Source: Lachnospiraceae bacterium
GTDB taxonomy: Bacteria > Bacillota > Clostridia > Lachnospirales > Lachnospiraceae
Direction: 5' to 3'
Length of the DNA stretch: 64,000 nt
Assembly (NCBI GenBank): GCA_022510565.1
Contig: JAFLTE010000005.1
Span: forward strand, 62,001 to 126,000
Shown: positions 32,362 to 42,839 of the stretch, in pieces
Layout: each line of letters opens with the position of its first letter
How positions within the stretch are numbered: the first letter of the stretch is position 1
Translations under genes and position numbers: made by a program
Notes under the pieces: model-generated
Database searches by the model: none
The model's input: the letters and a program-made list of their open reading frames with translations, nothing else
Told to the model about the DNA's origin: nothing

Positions 32362-34833
32362 ATGAATAAGCAGGAATTCAAAGCGATGATTACAGAGCAT
32401 CCCATATTTTTAGACGGAGCGACCGGATCTAATCTGCAAAGACAGGGTATGCCTGCGGGCGTGTGTCCCGAACAGTGGATTCTTGAACATCGCGATATTA
32501 TGATTGCATTACAGCGTGCCTTTGTTAATGCGGGTACGAATATTGTATATGCCCCCACCTTTACGGCAAATCGGATTAAGTTAAAAGAGTACGGTCTGGA
32601 AGAACAGATACGTTGTATGAATCTGGAATTGGTGGCTTTATCTAAAGAAGCTGTAGACGGCAGGGCATATGTGGCGGGCGACATTACCATGACGGGAGAG
32701 CAGCTTGCGCCATTAGGGAAACTGGATTTCGAGGAACTGATCGACATCTACAAGGAACAGATTGGATATCTGGTCGAAGCAGGTGTTGATTTACTTGTCG
32801 TTGAAACGATGATGAGTCTTCAGGAGACACGGGCGGCGCTGATTGCGGCTAAAGAAGTCTGCAGCCTGCCGGTGATGGCAACTATGACTTTTGAGTCGGA
32901 CGGCAGGACGTTGTACGGCACAGATGCCGTTACGGCAGCTATTGTGTTGGAAAGTCTCGGAGCCGATGCGGTAGGTACGAATTGTTCTGCGGGACCGGAT
33001 AAGATGGAAGAGATTATTAGGCAGATGGCGGCAGTGACTACGGTGCCTATTATTGCAAAACCTAATGCGGGACTTCCTTCTTTGGATGCGGACGGCAATA
33101 CGGTCTATGATATGGATGCAAAGCGATTCGGCGAGTGCATGAAAATGCTGGTGGAAGCGGGTGCATCCATTGTGGGCGGCTGCTGCGGAACAACACCGGA
33201 ACATATTCAGATGATGAAAGAAGCCGTAGCAGATATGGATGTGGTACACAGAAAGGCACCTGACAAGAGGTTTCTGACGAGTGAACGACGTACTGTTGCG
33301 TTTGGTTTAGACGAGCATTTTATTATTGTGGGAGAGCGAATCAATCCCACGGGTAAGAAAAAGCTGCAGGAGCAGCTTCGGGAAGGCTGCCTTGATATGG
33401 TATCGGATTTTGCCGAGGAGCAGGAAGCGTGCGGTGCGGAAATTCTGGATATCAACATGGGCATGAGCGGCATAGATGAAAAAGCCATGATGCTTAGAGC
33501 AATTGAGGTGGTAGGAGGTGTGACGAACCTGCCTTTGTCGTTGGATTCCAGCCATGTAGATGTATTGGAGGCGGCACTTCGCAGATATCCGGGCAGAGCG
33601 CTCATCAATTCTATTTCTTATGAAAAAGTGAAATTTGATACACTTCTTCCCATCGCTAAGAAATATGGAGCGATGTTCATTCTGCTTCCGTTATCGGATG
33701 AGGGATTGCCGAAGAGTTTGGAAGAAAAGATTGAGATTATAGAGAAAATACAGGAACGCGCCCTTGAACTGGACATGCGCAAAGAGGATATTGTAGTAGA
33801 TGGTCTGGTGCAAACTGTAGGTGCGAATAAAAACGCGGCTATAGAGACTCTGGAGACAATCCGATACTGTAAAACGAACGGTCTGGCGACAATCTGCGGT
33901 CTGTCCAATATATCCTTTGGGTTGCCGGAGCGGAGTTTTGTCAACACTACGTTTTTGACAATGGCGATTCAAGCCGGATTGTCCATGGCGATTGCCAATC
34001 CGTCACAAGAGCTTTTAGTCAGCTGCGCATTTGCGTCTGATTTACTTTTGAATAAAGACGGTGCAGACTTGCGATATATTCAGTTGATGGATGCGGTCAA
34101 GGCCAAGAGAGAGGCGCTCGGTGAAACGGTGTCCAACAATACGGGTATTCGCATTCAAGGGACATTACAGAAAGATAATACCGCAGTCATGTCCGCCACC
34201 GACAAGCTGTATTCCGATGTATTAAAGGGGAATGGCGGCACAATCGTGGAGGATACGAAGAAAGCTTTGGCGGAGGGACACGAGGCCAAAGAACTGCTTG
34301 ATAATGTGTTGCTTAAAGCAATCAATGAGGTGGGTGAACTTTTTGATAAAGGAAAATATTTTCTGCCGCAATTGATTGCCAGTGCTGAGGCAATGAAGTC
34401 GTCCATAGAATATTTGGAGCCGATGCTTATGAGCAGTCAGTCTGACCGGGAGATGCCGACGGTGGTAATTGCCACAGTGGAGGGTGATATCCATGACATT
34501 GGCAAGAATCTGGTGGCGTTAATGCTCAAAAATTATGGTTTCAAGGTGATTGATTTGGGCAAAGATGTGCCCAAAGAAAGAATTATAGAAGCTGCAAGAG
34601 AGCATAATGCACAGGTTATCGCTTTATCGGCGCTTATGACCACTACTATGCAGCAGATGCGTCATGTCATCAATTATGCTAAGGAAAAGAATGTGGATGC
34701 TAAAATTATTGTGGGTGGGGCGGTTATTACACAGGAATATGCGGATGAAATAGGAGCAGACGGTTATTCCAAGGATGCGGCGGATGCCGTGAAACTGACC
34801 AAGAGAATATTGCAGATAGATGAAGAAAAGTAA
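32362..34833 (+). CDS. metH: Cobalamin-dependent methionine synthase (short form)
   Basis: An 823-residue enzyme in three parts. Residues about 1-290 are the homocysteine methyltransferase domain with zinc ligands Cys208, Cys274 and Cys275 (GGCCGTT). Residues about 310-570 are the pterin-binding domain (VGERINPTGKK, DINMGMSG). Residues about 600-820 are the B12 cap and binding domains with DIHDIGKNL, where His711 is the cobalt ligand. It transfers a methyl group from methyl-THF to homocysteine. The C-terminal SAM-binding reactivation domain of long MetH is absent, as is common in Clostridia, so a separate reactivation factor must exist elsewhere. GAGGGTG precedes the ATG. Confidence 0.9.
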   Translation: MNKQEFKAMITEHPIFLDGATGSNLQRQGMPAGVCPEQWILEHRDIMIALQRAFVNAGTNIVYAPTFTANRIKLKEYGLEEQIRCMNLELVALSKEAVDGRAYVAGDITMTGEQLAPLGKLDFEELIDIYKEQIGYLVEAGVDLLVVETMMSLQETRAALIAAKEVCSLPVMATMTFESDGRTLYGTDAVTAAIVLESLGADAVGTNCSAGPDKMEEIIRQMAAVTTVPIIAKPNAGLPSLDADGNTVYDMDAKRFGECMKMLVEAGASIVGGCCGTTPEHIQMMKEAVADMDVVHRKAPDKRFLTSERRTVAFGLDEHFIIVGERINPTGKKKLQEQLREGCLDMVSDFAEEQEACGAEILDINMGMSGIDEKAMMLRAIEVVGGVTNLPLSLDSSHVDVLEAALRRYPGRALINSISYEKVKFDTLLPIAKKYGAMFILLPLSDEGLPKSLEEKIEIIEKIQERALELDMRKEDIVVDGLVQTVGANKNAAIETLETIRYCKTNGLATICGLSNISFGLPERSFVNTTFLTMAIQAGLSMAIANPSQELLVSCAFASDLLLNKDGADLRYIQLMDAVKAKREALGETVSNNTGIRIQGTLQKDNTAVMSATDKLYSDVLKGNGGTIVEDTKKALAEGHEAKELLDNVLLKAINEVGELFDKGKYFLPQLIASAEAMKSSIEYLEPMLMSSQSDREMPTVVIATVEGDIHDIGKNLVALMLKNYGFKVIDLGKDVPKERIIEAAREHNAQVIALSALMTTTMQQMRHVINYAKEKNVDAKIIVGGAVITQEYADEIGADGYSKDAADAVKLTKRILQIDEEK

Positions 34834-34845
34834 GGAGATTAAGGA

Positions 34846-36462
34846 ATGTTAGGTGCAGATGCTATGGTTAAATGCCTTGAGGAAGAGGGCGTAAAATATG
34901 TATTCGGCTATCCGGGAGTGGCAATATGTCCTTTTTATAACAGTATATTGGACTCCAAAATCGAAACGATACTGATTCGGACAGAGCAGAACGCGGCTCA
35001 TGCGGCCAGCGGACTGGCCCGCGTGACAGGGCAGGTCGGTGTGTGCGCGGTTACTTCCGGGCCGGGGGCGACCAATGTGATTACCGGTATAGCAACGGCT
35101 TTTGCGGACAGTATACCGCTCGTGTGTATCACCGGACAGGTAAACAGCGCGCTGCTTGGCTCCGATGTATTTCAGGAGGCAGATATTACCGGCGCGGTAG
35201 AGTCTTTTGTGAAATACAGTTATCTGATTAAGGACGCCGAAGAGATTCCGAGAATTTTTAAAGAAGCTTTCTACATTGCTAATTCCGGCAGAAAAGGTCC
35301 TGTACTGATTGATGTGCCTATTGATATCCAGAATGCTGTAATTTCGAAATTCAAGTATCCGCAGGAAGTCAATATGCGCACTTATAAGCCTACTGTCAAA
35401 GGTCATGCGGTGCAGATTAAGAAAGTTGTAAAAGAGTTGTCTAAAGCGAAACGCCCTATCATATGTGCGGGCGGTGGTGTTCTTCTTAGTGATGCGGAGA
35501 AGGAACTTCGCGCCCTTGCGGAGAAGCATCGTGTTCCGGTAGTCTCTACCATGATGGGAATCGGGGTGATGCCCACAAAGCATCCGATGTACTATGGTAT
35601 GGTAGGTAATAACGGAAATCCTTACGCAAATCGTGCCATGAATGAATCGGATTTGCTTATTATGGTGGGCGCAAGAGTAGCTGACCGTGCGGTCAGTCAG
35701 CCGGACCTGATTACAGAGAATAAAGTGCTTGTACATATAGACGTGGATCCTGCCGAAATCGGTAAGAATGTGGGACCGACCATTCCACTTGTGGGAGATG
35801 CGAAACATATTATAGCGGATTTCCTGGAGGAAGAGTTTATCTGCGAGCACGATGCATGGATTCAGACGTTAAACGAATACAGAAAGACCATGGGGCGCGT
35901 CAGGAAGCCCAATCCGGAGTACGTGGATCCGGCAGAATTTATTCGGATGCTGTCGGAATCAATGAAGGATGATGCCGTTTATGTGGCGGATGTGGGACAG
36001 AATCAGATATGGTCCTGCAATTATCACATTGTTAAGAATGGCCGATTCCTTACTACAGGCGGTATGGGTACGATGGGATATTCTATTCCGGCAGCGATGG
36101 GTGTGAAACTGGCAGACAAGAGCAGACAGGTTGTTGCCGTGTGCGGTGACGGTTCTTTCCAGATGTCCATGATGGAGCTTGCCACTATGCGCCAGTTTAA
36201 TGTACCTGTAAAAGTTATTGTGCTGAAAAACAGTTACCTGGGTATGGTGAGAGAGTACCAGCATTATAACTATAAAGACAACTATTCGGTTGTGGATTTA
36301 TCCGGCAGCCCTGATTTGGAAAAACTGGCATCGGCATACGATATGAAATTCATGCGTCTCCATACCATGGAGAAGGCACAGGACATAATCGATGCATTTT
36401 TGGAAAAGGATGAATCGATGCTGCTTGAGTGCATCATTGACCCCATGGATTTAGTAACGTAG
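34846..36462 (+). CDS. ilvB: Acetolactate synthase, large subunit
   Basis: A 538-residue thiamine-diphosphate enzyme. The catalytic Glu lies in IRTEQNAAHAASGLARVTGQ, FAD/central motifs include TGQVNSALLGSDVFQEADI, and the ThDP-binding motif begins CGDGSFQMSMMELATM. It makes 2-acetolactate or 2-aceto-2-hydroxybutyrate, the first committed step to valine, leucine and isoleucine. AAGGAG precedes the ATG. The regulatory subunits and ilvC follow. It is slightly shorter than many catabolic or biosynthetic ALS proteins, but the anabolic role is supported by context. Confidence 0.92.
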   Translation: MLGADAMVKCLEEEGVKYVFGYPGVAICPFYNSILDSKIETILIRTEQNAAHAASGLARVTGQVGVCAVTSGPGATNVITGIATAFADSIPLVCITGQVNSALLGSDVFQEADITGAVESFVKYSYLIKDAEEIPRIFKEAFYIANSGRKGPVLIDVPIDIQNAVISKFKYPQEVNMRTYKPTVKGHAVQIKKVVKELSKAKRPIICAGGGVLLSDAEKELRALAEKHRVPVVSTMMGIGVMPTKHPMYYGMVGNNGNPYANRAMNESDLLIMVGARVADRAVSQPDLITENKVLVHIDVDPAEIGKNVGPTIPLVGDAKHIIADFLEEEFICEHDAWIQTLNEYRKTMGRVRKPNPEYVDPAEFIRMLSESMKDDAVYVADVGQNQIWSCNYHIVKNGRFLTTGGMGTMGYSIPAAMGVKLADKSRQVVAVCGDGSFQMSMMELATMRQFNVPVKVIVLKNSYLGMVREYQHYNYKDNYSVVDLSGSPDLEKLASAYDMKFMRLHTMEKAQDIIDAFLEKDESMLLECIIDPMDLVT

Positions 36463-36539
36463 AAGCGCAAGAGAAAAACAAGCGACGCTGAAAGCGCGGG
36501 CTTGCGAGTCTAGGATAGGAACGGAAAGGAACCAGATAA

Positions 36540-37028
36540 ATGAAGAAAATATATTCGGTTTTAGTGGAAAACAGATCCGGTGTACTATGCAAAGTAGCGG
36601 GGCTTTTTTCCAGAAGATGTTTCAATATTGACAGTCTGGCGGTGGGTGAGACTGACGATCCTACCACTTCGTGTATGACTATTGTCAGCAGCGGCGACCA
36701 GCGGACAATAGAGCAGATAGAAAAACAGCTCAATAAAAAGCTGGATGTTATTAAGGTAAAAACGTTTGATGAGACGGCAAGTATCAGCAGAGAACTCATG
36801 TTGATGAAAGTCAAATACAACAAAGGTAACAGGCGGGATATCATGGAAATCTGTGAGATTATGAAAGCGGATATCGTTGATATGTCCAAGAAGACGATGA
36901 TCATACAGATTTGTGACGTACCGGAGAAAATACAGCTTTTGATTGGTATGATGCAGTCGATTAGTATTGTGGAAGTCGCAAGAACAGGAACTCTTGCCCT
37001 GCAGAAATGCTTGGAGACGGACATTTAG
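36540..37028 (+). CDS. ilvN: Acetolactate synthase regulatory subunit, first paralogue
   Basis: A 162-residue protein with an N-terminal ACT domain (YSVLVENRSGVLCKVAGLFS and RRCFNIDSLAVGETDD) and an ALS_ss C-terminal domain (RELMLMKVKYN, IVEVARTGTLALQ). The subunit binds valine and stimulates IlvB. A second gene of the same type lies 84 bases downstream. They differ most in the residues after the NIDS motif and at the C-terminus. GGAAAGGA lies about nine bases before the ATG. Confidence 0.92.
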   Translation: MKKIYSVLVENRSGVLCKVAGLFSRRCFNIDSLAVGETDDPTTSCMTIVSSGDQRTIEQIEKQLNKKLDVIKVKTFDETASISRELMLMKVKYNKGNRRDIMEICEIMKADIVDMSKKTMIIQICDVPEKIQLLIGMMQSISIVEVARTGTLALQKCLETDI

Positions 37029-37033
37029 ACAGG

Positions 37034-37062
37034 TTGACTTTTTGTATATGAATTGTTACAAT
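37034..37062 (+). promoter_or_regulatory. Promoter before the second ilvN gene
   Basis: TTGACT (37034-37039) and TACAAT (37057-37062) are 17 bases apart. They lie in the gap between the two small-subunit genes, so ilvH-ilvC can be transcribed independently of ilvB. Confidence 0.6.
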
Positions 37063-37112
37063 AATTGACAGTGCGTGATAAGGTAAATTTCATGCACGGA
37101 AAGGTCTACAAT

Positions 37113-37610
37113 ATGCAAAGAAAAGTATTTCAGTTGTTGGTAGATAACACATCGGGCGTATTGAGCCGTATCGCAGGTCTTTTTTCCAGACGAGGCTATA
37201 ACATCGACAGCATTACAGCGGGTGTAACGGCGGATCCGAGATATACGCGCATTACTATCGTTACAAGCGGGGACAATGAGATTCTCGACCAGATTGAGAA
37301 GCAAGTGGCGAAACTCATTGATGTAAAAGATGTGAAAGAATTAAAACCCGGTGAAAGCGTATACAGAGAGCTTGCTATGATTAAGGTGAAAGCATCCGCC
37401 AATGAGAGGCAGGGTGTTATTGCGGTGGCGGATGTTTTCCGTGCAAAGATTGTAGATGTGTCTAAAGAAAGTCTCATCGTGGAACTGACAGGTAATCAAG
37501 AGAAAATAGAAGCTTTTATCAATTTGTTGGATGGCTACGAAATACTGGAGCTTGCAAGAACGGGTATTGCAGGACTCGGACGCGGCATTGAGAATGTGAC
37601 TTATCTATAA
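37113..37610 (+). CDS. ilvH: Acetolactate synthase regulatory subunit, second paralogue
   Basis: A 165-residue ACT plus ALS_ss protein (VFQLLVDNTSGVLSRIAGLF, RRGYNIDSITAGVTADP, ILELARTGIAGLGRG). It is closer to typical IlvH/IlvN sequences than the upstream paralogue, which is more diverged. ATG 37113 has GGAAAGG eight bases upstream; ATG 37092 is a weaker alternative. The gene precedes ilvC. Only one large-subunit gene is seen here, so both small subunits may serve it. Confidence 0.92.
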   Translation: MQRKVFQLLVDNTSGVLSRIAGLFSRRGYNIDSITAGVTADPRYTRITIVTSGDNEILDQIEKQVAKLIDVKDVKELKPGESVYRELAMIKVKASANERQGVIAVADVFRAKIVDVSKESLIVELTGNQEKIEAFINLLDGYEILELARTGIAGLGRGIENVTYL

Positions 37611-37707
37611 TCATTGTAATGTTTATGTTTATCAGAGGGTATAGCCCTCTCAATATATAGATGTAACGATGCATCAGATTCAATAAAACTATTAAACGGA
37701 GGAATAG

Positions 37708-38727
<1,020 letters not shown>

Positions 38728-38771
38728 GAAGTTTAGTTTCATCGGAAAACTTAATTTAATTTTTCAAAGGC

Positions 38772-38803
38772 AAAGCCCATCGATCGTTCGGTGGGCTTTT
38801 ATG
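38772..38803 (+). terminator. Terminator of the ilv transcript
   Basis: AAAGCCCA pairs with TGGGCTTT, with a 12-base apex, followed by a T-rich tract. It lies 45 bases after the ilvC stop. Confidence 0.82.
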
Positions 38804-39040
38804 TTTATGTCAAAAGGGAATTGGTGTGAGGTAATAGTGCAGAAAATATATTAACGAAATAGCGTTAATGCAATAATGAAATCTATATATGGCGTACAAT
38901 GCAATTAAATATCCAAAGGAGTACAAGATATTGTATTGTGCAAAATGATATCTAAATAATATTAATGTTAAATTGTTACTGTACATCCGGAGATATAGCA
39001 TGATATGATTTGTTTATTACATAGGAAAGGAGGCGCTAAG
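38804..39040 (+). promoter_or_regulatory. AT-rich upstream region of the 39041 gene
   Basis: This leader contains a perfect inverted repeat, ATTAACG with CGTTAAT at 38850-38869 (six-base spacer), a possible operator. A weak promoter candidate is TTGTAT (38931-38936) and AATAAT (38955-38960), 18 bases apart. No reading frame is supported. Confidence 0.4.
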
Positions 39041-39367
39041 ATGTCAAATAACGAATTATTACTTGCCATCTCAGACATGATGGATACCAAACTGAAACCT
39101 GTGAATGCTCGGTTAGATAAAATAGAAATGACTCAGGAAAATGATATTCTGTCGCGTTTGGGAAAATTGGAACAGTCACAGAAGAAAATAGAACTAACGC
39201 TGGAAAACGATGTTCTTCCTCGCTTGCAGACTATTGAATCATGTTATACATCAACTTATACAAGGTATCAATCCGGTGTTGATAAAATAGAGTCCATGCA
39301 GGCTGATATAGACGTAATTAAAAAAGTCGTTATTAAACACAGTGAAAAACTTCAGAGATTGGCATAA
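39041..39367 (+). CDS. Small coiled-coil protein
   Basis: A 108-residue, highly charged helical protein. Two similar segments occur (MTQENDILSRLGKLEQSQKK and ELTLENDVLPRLQTIESCYT), forming a probable coiled coil from residue 20 to the end. Similar small proteins of unknown function occur in Lachnospiraceae. There is no signal peptide. AAAGGAGG lies about seven bases before ATG 39041; the frame extends upstream to 39005 without a ribosome site. Confidence 0.68.
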   Translation: MSNNELLLAISDMMDTKLKPVNARLDKIEMTQENDILSRLGKLEQSQKKIELTLENDVLPRLQTIESCYTSTYTRYQSGVDKIESMQADIDVIKKVVIKHSEKLQRLA

Positions 39368-39385
39368 ATGATGAGTGCCAATAAT

Positions 39386-39886
39386 TTACGAAAAAGAGTT
39401 CGTTTCACGATATATCAATTCAATGGTATCTTCGAGGCTGATTTCCGCTGACAATGTCTTTTCGGGAATAGAGCCGATGAAATCCTTCTCACGCCACCAA
39501 CGGCGCATTTCCGTTCCTCCGAATTCATGGCAATTTGGTTTGCTTTGGTGTCGTAGCAGCGTTTCTTCAAAAGGCAGATCATAATAATATGCCAATATTT
39601 CAGGTGAAAATTCTCTAATAGCAGTCTGAAATAACTCTTCGTAAACATCGAAGTACAAAATACCTTCCAAAATAACAATTTCAGAGTGTTCTTTGCCATA
39701 TTGAAGAAGATTTATCAAAAGCGGCAGGGCTTCTGTACCTACACCATCCTTGACCCAGAGCATATCCCTTCGAATCACGTCCTGAGATATGACCATGGTG
39801 TTTCTCCCGAATTTATGTTGTAACGCTCTTGCAAGTGTGGTTTTGCCGGAACCGGAGTTTCCTCTGATGATGATAAGCTTTGACAT
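39386..39886 (-). CDS. Small P-loop kinase (uridine-kinase-like)
   Basis: A 166-residue protein with a Walker A motif IIIRGNSGSGKTTLARALQ at the N-terminus. The VISQDVIRRDMLWVKDG segment and the lid-like RHQSKPN and MRRWWREKD stretches define a Firmicutes family annotated as kinases or uridine-kinase-like. The substrate is unknown. GGGAGGA precedes the ATG on the minus strand. It is a lone gene pointing towards the coiled-coil gene; the ends are 18 bases apart. Confidence 0.75.
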   Translation of the reverse strand: MSKLIIIRGNSGSGKTTLARALQHKFGRNTMVISQDVIRRDMLWVKDGVGTEALPLLINLLQYGKEHSEIVILEGILYFDVYEELFQTAIREFSPEILAYYYDLPFEETLLRHQSKPNCHEFGGTEMRRWWREKDFIGSIPEKTLSAEISLEDTIELIYRETNSFS

Positions 39887-40104
39887 GACAGTCCTCCCCT
39901 TTCAGTATTCTTAGTATATAGAATTTATGATAGTTTCGCAACTTCCGATTGCTTTTTAGGCAAAAAGAAATATAAGGTTGGTAGAGTCATTTCCTAATGC
40001 TTATAAGGCTTTATTTACTAATCTGAAAATATTGCAGTGGAATAATTTTATAGAGAAATTAGAAAGTTTTGCTTTATATCTTTTGCTACAGAATCTTTGA
40101 ACAC

Positions 40105-40133
40105 TTTTCATGAAAGAAAATGTATGTTAGAAT
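40105..40133 (+). promoter_or_regulatory. Candidate promoter for leuCD
   Basis: An extended -10, TGTTAGAAT (TAGAAT at 40128-40133), follows a weak TTTTCA (40105-40110) by 17 bases, about 95 bases before leuC. The 340-base gap 39887-40226 holds no other recognisable gene, T-box or terminator. Confidence 0.4.
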
Positions 40134-40226
40134 ATTACAGAATGCGATATAGCATATCTATTTGTAATCTTGCAATCGCTTGGCGGATGTTGCATTAGTG
40201 AACAGTAACAACAGGAGGTAACAATC

Positions 40227-41492
40227 ATGGGAATGACAATGACCCAGAAAATTTTGGCTGCCCATGCGGGGCTTGAAAAAGTAGAAGCCGGACAGTTGAT
40301 CGAGGCGAATCTGGATTTGGTGCTCGGTAACGATATCACCAGTCCGGTAGCAATTAAAGAGATGGAGAAGATGAAGGTGGACGGCGTCTTTGATAAAGAT
40401 AAAATTGCCTTGGTGCCGGATCACTTTGTACCCAACAAGGATATTAAATCTGCGGAACATTGCAAATGTGTCAGAGAGTTCGCATACCGCAATGAGATAA
40501 CAAATTATTTTGAAGTTGGAGAGATGGGTATCGAGCATGCCTTACTTCCGGAGAAAGGATTAACTGTAGCGGGTGATGTAATAATCGGCGCGGATTCTCA
40601 TACCTGTACTTACGGTGCGTTGGGTGCCTTTTCCACAGGTGTGGGAAGTACCGATATGGCTGCAGGTATGGCAACCGGTAAGGCATGGTTTAAAGTACCT
40701 TCTGCAATCAAATTCAATTTAGTCGGAAAACCTTCCGAGTGGGTCAGTGGTAAGGATGTCATCTTACATATTATCGGTATGATTGGCGTAGATGGCGCAC
40801 TATACAAATCTATGGAATTTGTGGGCGATGGTGTGAAAAATTTGACCATGGATGACCGTTTTACAATTGCCAATATGGCAATTGAAGCCGGTGGCAAGAA
40901 CGGTATCTTCCCTGTAGATGAATTGGCGATTGCCTATATGAAGGAGCATTCTGACAGGACGTATACCGTTTATGAGGCAGACGAAGATGCGGTTTATGAT
41001 GAAGAGTATACGATTGATTTGAGCACGCTTCGACCGACAATTGCATTCCCGCATTTGCCGGAGAATACGAAAACCATTGACGAGATTAAAGAAGATATCA
41101 AGATTGATCAGGTTGTAATCGGTTCTTGTACAAACGGACGTATTGACGATATGCGGATTGCTGCCAAAGTGCTGAAGGGCAGACATGTGGCCAAAGGTAT
41201 GCGTTGCATTGTTATTCCGGCTACACAGGCTATTTATATGCAGGCAATGGAAGAGGGACTTTTAAAGACTTTTATTGAAGCAGGAGCGGTAGTCAGCACC
41301 CCTACATGTGGTCCTTGTCTGGGCGGTTATATGGGTATTCTGGCGCAAGGGGAGCGCTGTGTATCCACCACCAACCGCAACTTCGTAGGACGTATGGGGC
41401 ACGTGGAATCGGAAATTTATCTGGCAAGTCCTGCGGTAGCGGCGGCCAGTGCAATAACAGGTAAAATTTCATGTCCGTGTCAGTTAAATTAA
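40227..41492 (+). CDS. leuC: 3-isopropylmalate dehydratase, large subunit
   Basis: A 421-residue aconitase-family subunit for leucine synthesis, isomerising 2- to 3-isopropylmalate. The [4Fe-4S] ligands are seen in VIGSCTNGR and in [10 protein letters not shown]. The [19 protein letters not shown] stretch is also conserved. It is the short form with about 420 residues, as in archaea and clostridia. AGGAGG lies about eight bases before the ATG. It works with LeuD; leuA and leuB are not in the window. Confidence 0.95.
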   Translation: MGMTMTQKILAAHAGLEKVEAGQLIEANLDLVLGNDITSPVAIKEMEKMKVDGVFDKDKIALVPDHFVPNKDIKSAEHCKCVREFAYRNEITNYFEVGEMGIEHALLPEKGLTVAGDVIIGADSHTCTYGALGAFSTGVGSTDMAAGMATGKAWFKVPSAIKFNLVGKPSEWVSGKDVILHIIGMIGVDGALYKSMEFVGDGVKNLTMDDRFTIANMAIEAGGKNGIFPVDELAIAYMKEHSDRTYTVYEADEDAVYDEEYTIDLSTLRPTIAFPHLPENTKTIDEIKEDIKIDQVVIGSCTNGRIDDMRIAAKVLKGRHVAKGMRCIVIPATQAIYMQAMEEGLLKTFIEAGAVVSTPTCGPCLGGYMGILAQGERCVSTTNRNFVGRMGHVESEIYLASPAVAAASAITGKISCPCQLN

Positions 41493-41513
41493 TAATGAAA
41501 GGAAAATAGAAAT

Positions 41514-42002
41514 ATGAAGGCAGCAAAAGGAACTGTTTTTAAGTATGGAGACAATGTAGATACAGACGTAATCATCCCCGCAAGATATCTGAACTCTTCC
41601 GATCCTGCGGAGTTAGCTACACATTGTATGGAAGATATCGACAAGGACTTTATCAAGAAGGTGTCAAAGGGCGATATTATCGTGGCAACCAAGAATTTCG
41701 GCTGCGGTTCTTCCAGAGAGCACGCACCCATAGCCATCAAAGCGGCAGGTGTGAGTTGCGTGATTGCGGAGACTTTCGCCAGAATTTTTTATCGGAACGC
41801 AATCAATATTGGTCTTCCGATTATTGAATGTCCGGAGGCGGCACAGGGAATCGACGCGGGCGATACGGTGGAAGTGAATTTTGATACAGGTGTTATAACT
41901 GATGTGACAAAGGGCACTACTTATCAGGGGCAGGCGTTTCCGGAATTTATGCAGAAAATCATTGCTGCAGAAGGACTTGTAAATTATATTAATCAAAAAT
42001 AA
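41514..42002 (+). CDS. leuD: 3-isopropylmalate dehydratase, small subunit
   Basis: A 162-residue swivel-domain subunit. [15 protein letters not shown] at the N-terminus and [20 protein letters not shown] are diagnostic. It forms the active site with LeuC. It starts 21 bases after leuC, behind AAAGGAAAA. No terminator is evident before the next gene. Confidence 0.95.
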   Translation: MKAAKGTVFKYGDNVDTDVIIPARYLNSSDPAELATHCMEDIDKDFIKKVSKGDIIVATKNFGCGSSREHAPIAIKAAGVSCVIAETFARIFYRNAINIGLPIIECPEAAQGIDAGDTVEVNFDTGVITDVTKGTTYQGQAFPEFMQKIIAAEGLVNYINQK

Positions 42003-42063
42003 AGCTTTATGCCGATAGCCCATAGATAATAGTGCGGCTGTAAGAAAGGCATGGTTAATTGAT

Positions 42064-42798
42064 ATGGTCAACAAAGTAAACGGCAACGATTATTATGATT
42101 ATTCAAAATTAAAAATGCCGGACGCAGCGGATAGAACAGGTAACGGCGAGCAGTTCAGCCTGGCTTATCAGCGTGCGCAGGAAGAGTCAGAGGAAAAAGA
42201 CGAGAAGGATAAGGAAGCAATAGATATTTCTGGCCTGGATATGCAGCGAACTGTCTTGCAGGACGGTGTTAGGCTGGAATTGTCCGGGAGGGGAAAATCG
42301 GATGTAAAGCGGGAGAGCTTACAGCAGTCGCAGTCTGCCGGTCCGGGGCTTTTTGACACGATTAAGACGTGGTTTACGGCATTTGTCCAGTCGGTAAGAG
42401 AGTTCGCATACAAAATATGGAACGATCAGACACTGCAGGAAGATACGACATTACAGGAAGGCGTGTCGGTACAGGATGAGACAGCGGAATCGAACGAGCC
42501 GGAGAGACTGTCCGAGGAATATCTTGCACTGAAAAAACTGGAAGGACTACAGAATCCGGAAGCGGCTGCCGGAGAGAGGCTTGCAAGCGAAGCAAAGCGG
42601 GAAGATGAAATTCAGAAGCTCCTGCGCTCCGGTGATATGGAGCAAGTGCTCAGTCTTGTGACAGAGAATGGTCGGAAAACCATAGCGAAGAATTCTACAT
42701 TGCTTACTTACTATGACCGTACCGGAAAAATAACGCCATTAAGCGCCTCCGATCAGGAGCGCATCTTGCACGGCGACAGAAATACCAGAAAATTATAA
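42064..42798 (+). CDS. Conserved hydrophilic protein of unknown function
   Basis: A 244-residue, strongly charged protein. The first 60 residues are Asp/Glu/Lys-rich. The middle (about 95-125, GLFDTIKTWFTAFVQSVREF) could be an amphipathic helix. The C-terminal part (LLRSGDMEQVLSLVTENGRK then NSTLLTYYDRTGKITPLSAS) looks folded. No signal peptide, membrane segment or known domain was recognised. It ends at a shared terminator. Confidence 0.6.
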   Translation: MVNKVNGNDYYDYSKLKMPDAADRTGNGEQFSLAYQRAQEESEEKDEKDKEAIDISGLDMQRTVLQDGVRLELSGRGKSDVKRESLQQSQSAGPGLFDTIKTWFTAFVQSVREFAYKIWNDQTLQEDTTLQEGVSVQDETAESNEPERLSEEYLALKKLEGLQNPEAAAGERLASEAKREDEIQKLLRSGDMEQVLSLVTENGRKTIAKNSTLLTYYDRTGKITPLSASDQERILHGDRNTRKL

Positions 42799-42801
42799 AA
42801 A

Positions 42802-42839
42802 AGTGGTTGCATAAACATTATGCAACCACTCTGTTTTTT
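42802..42839. terminator. Bidirectional terminator between convergent genes
   Basis: AGTGGTTGCATAA pairs with the following TATGCAACCACT around a short loop. A T-run follows on the plus strand and an A-run precedes it, so it can act both ways. The 3' codons and stop (TAA, 42820-42818) of the minus-strand GGDEF gene lie inside the stem-loop. Confidence 0.9.

Noticed and set aside
34849-35850. Long open frame (333 codons) on the minus strand inside ilvB
   Set aside because: It lies entirely antisense to a clear acetolactate synthase gene, is rich in His/Arg/Cys in the way typical of shadow frames, and has no ribosome site or family resemblance.
37634-37650. Small hairpin AGAGGG/CCCTCT before ilvC
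   Set aside because: The six-base stem lacks a T-run and sits between two genes that are likely to be cotranscribed.
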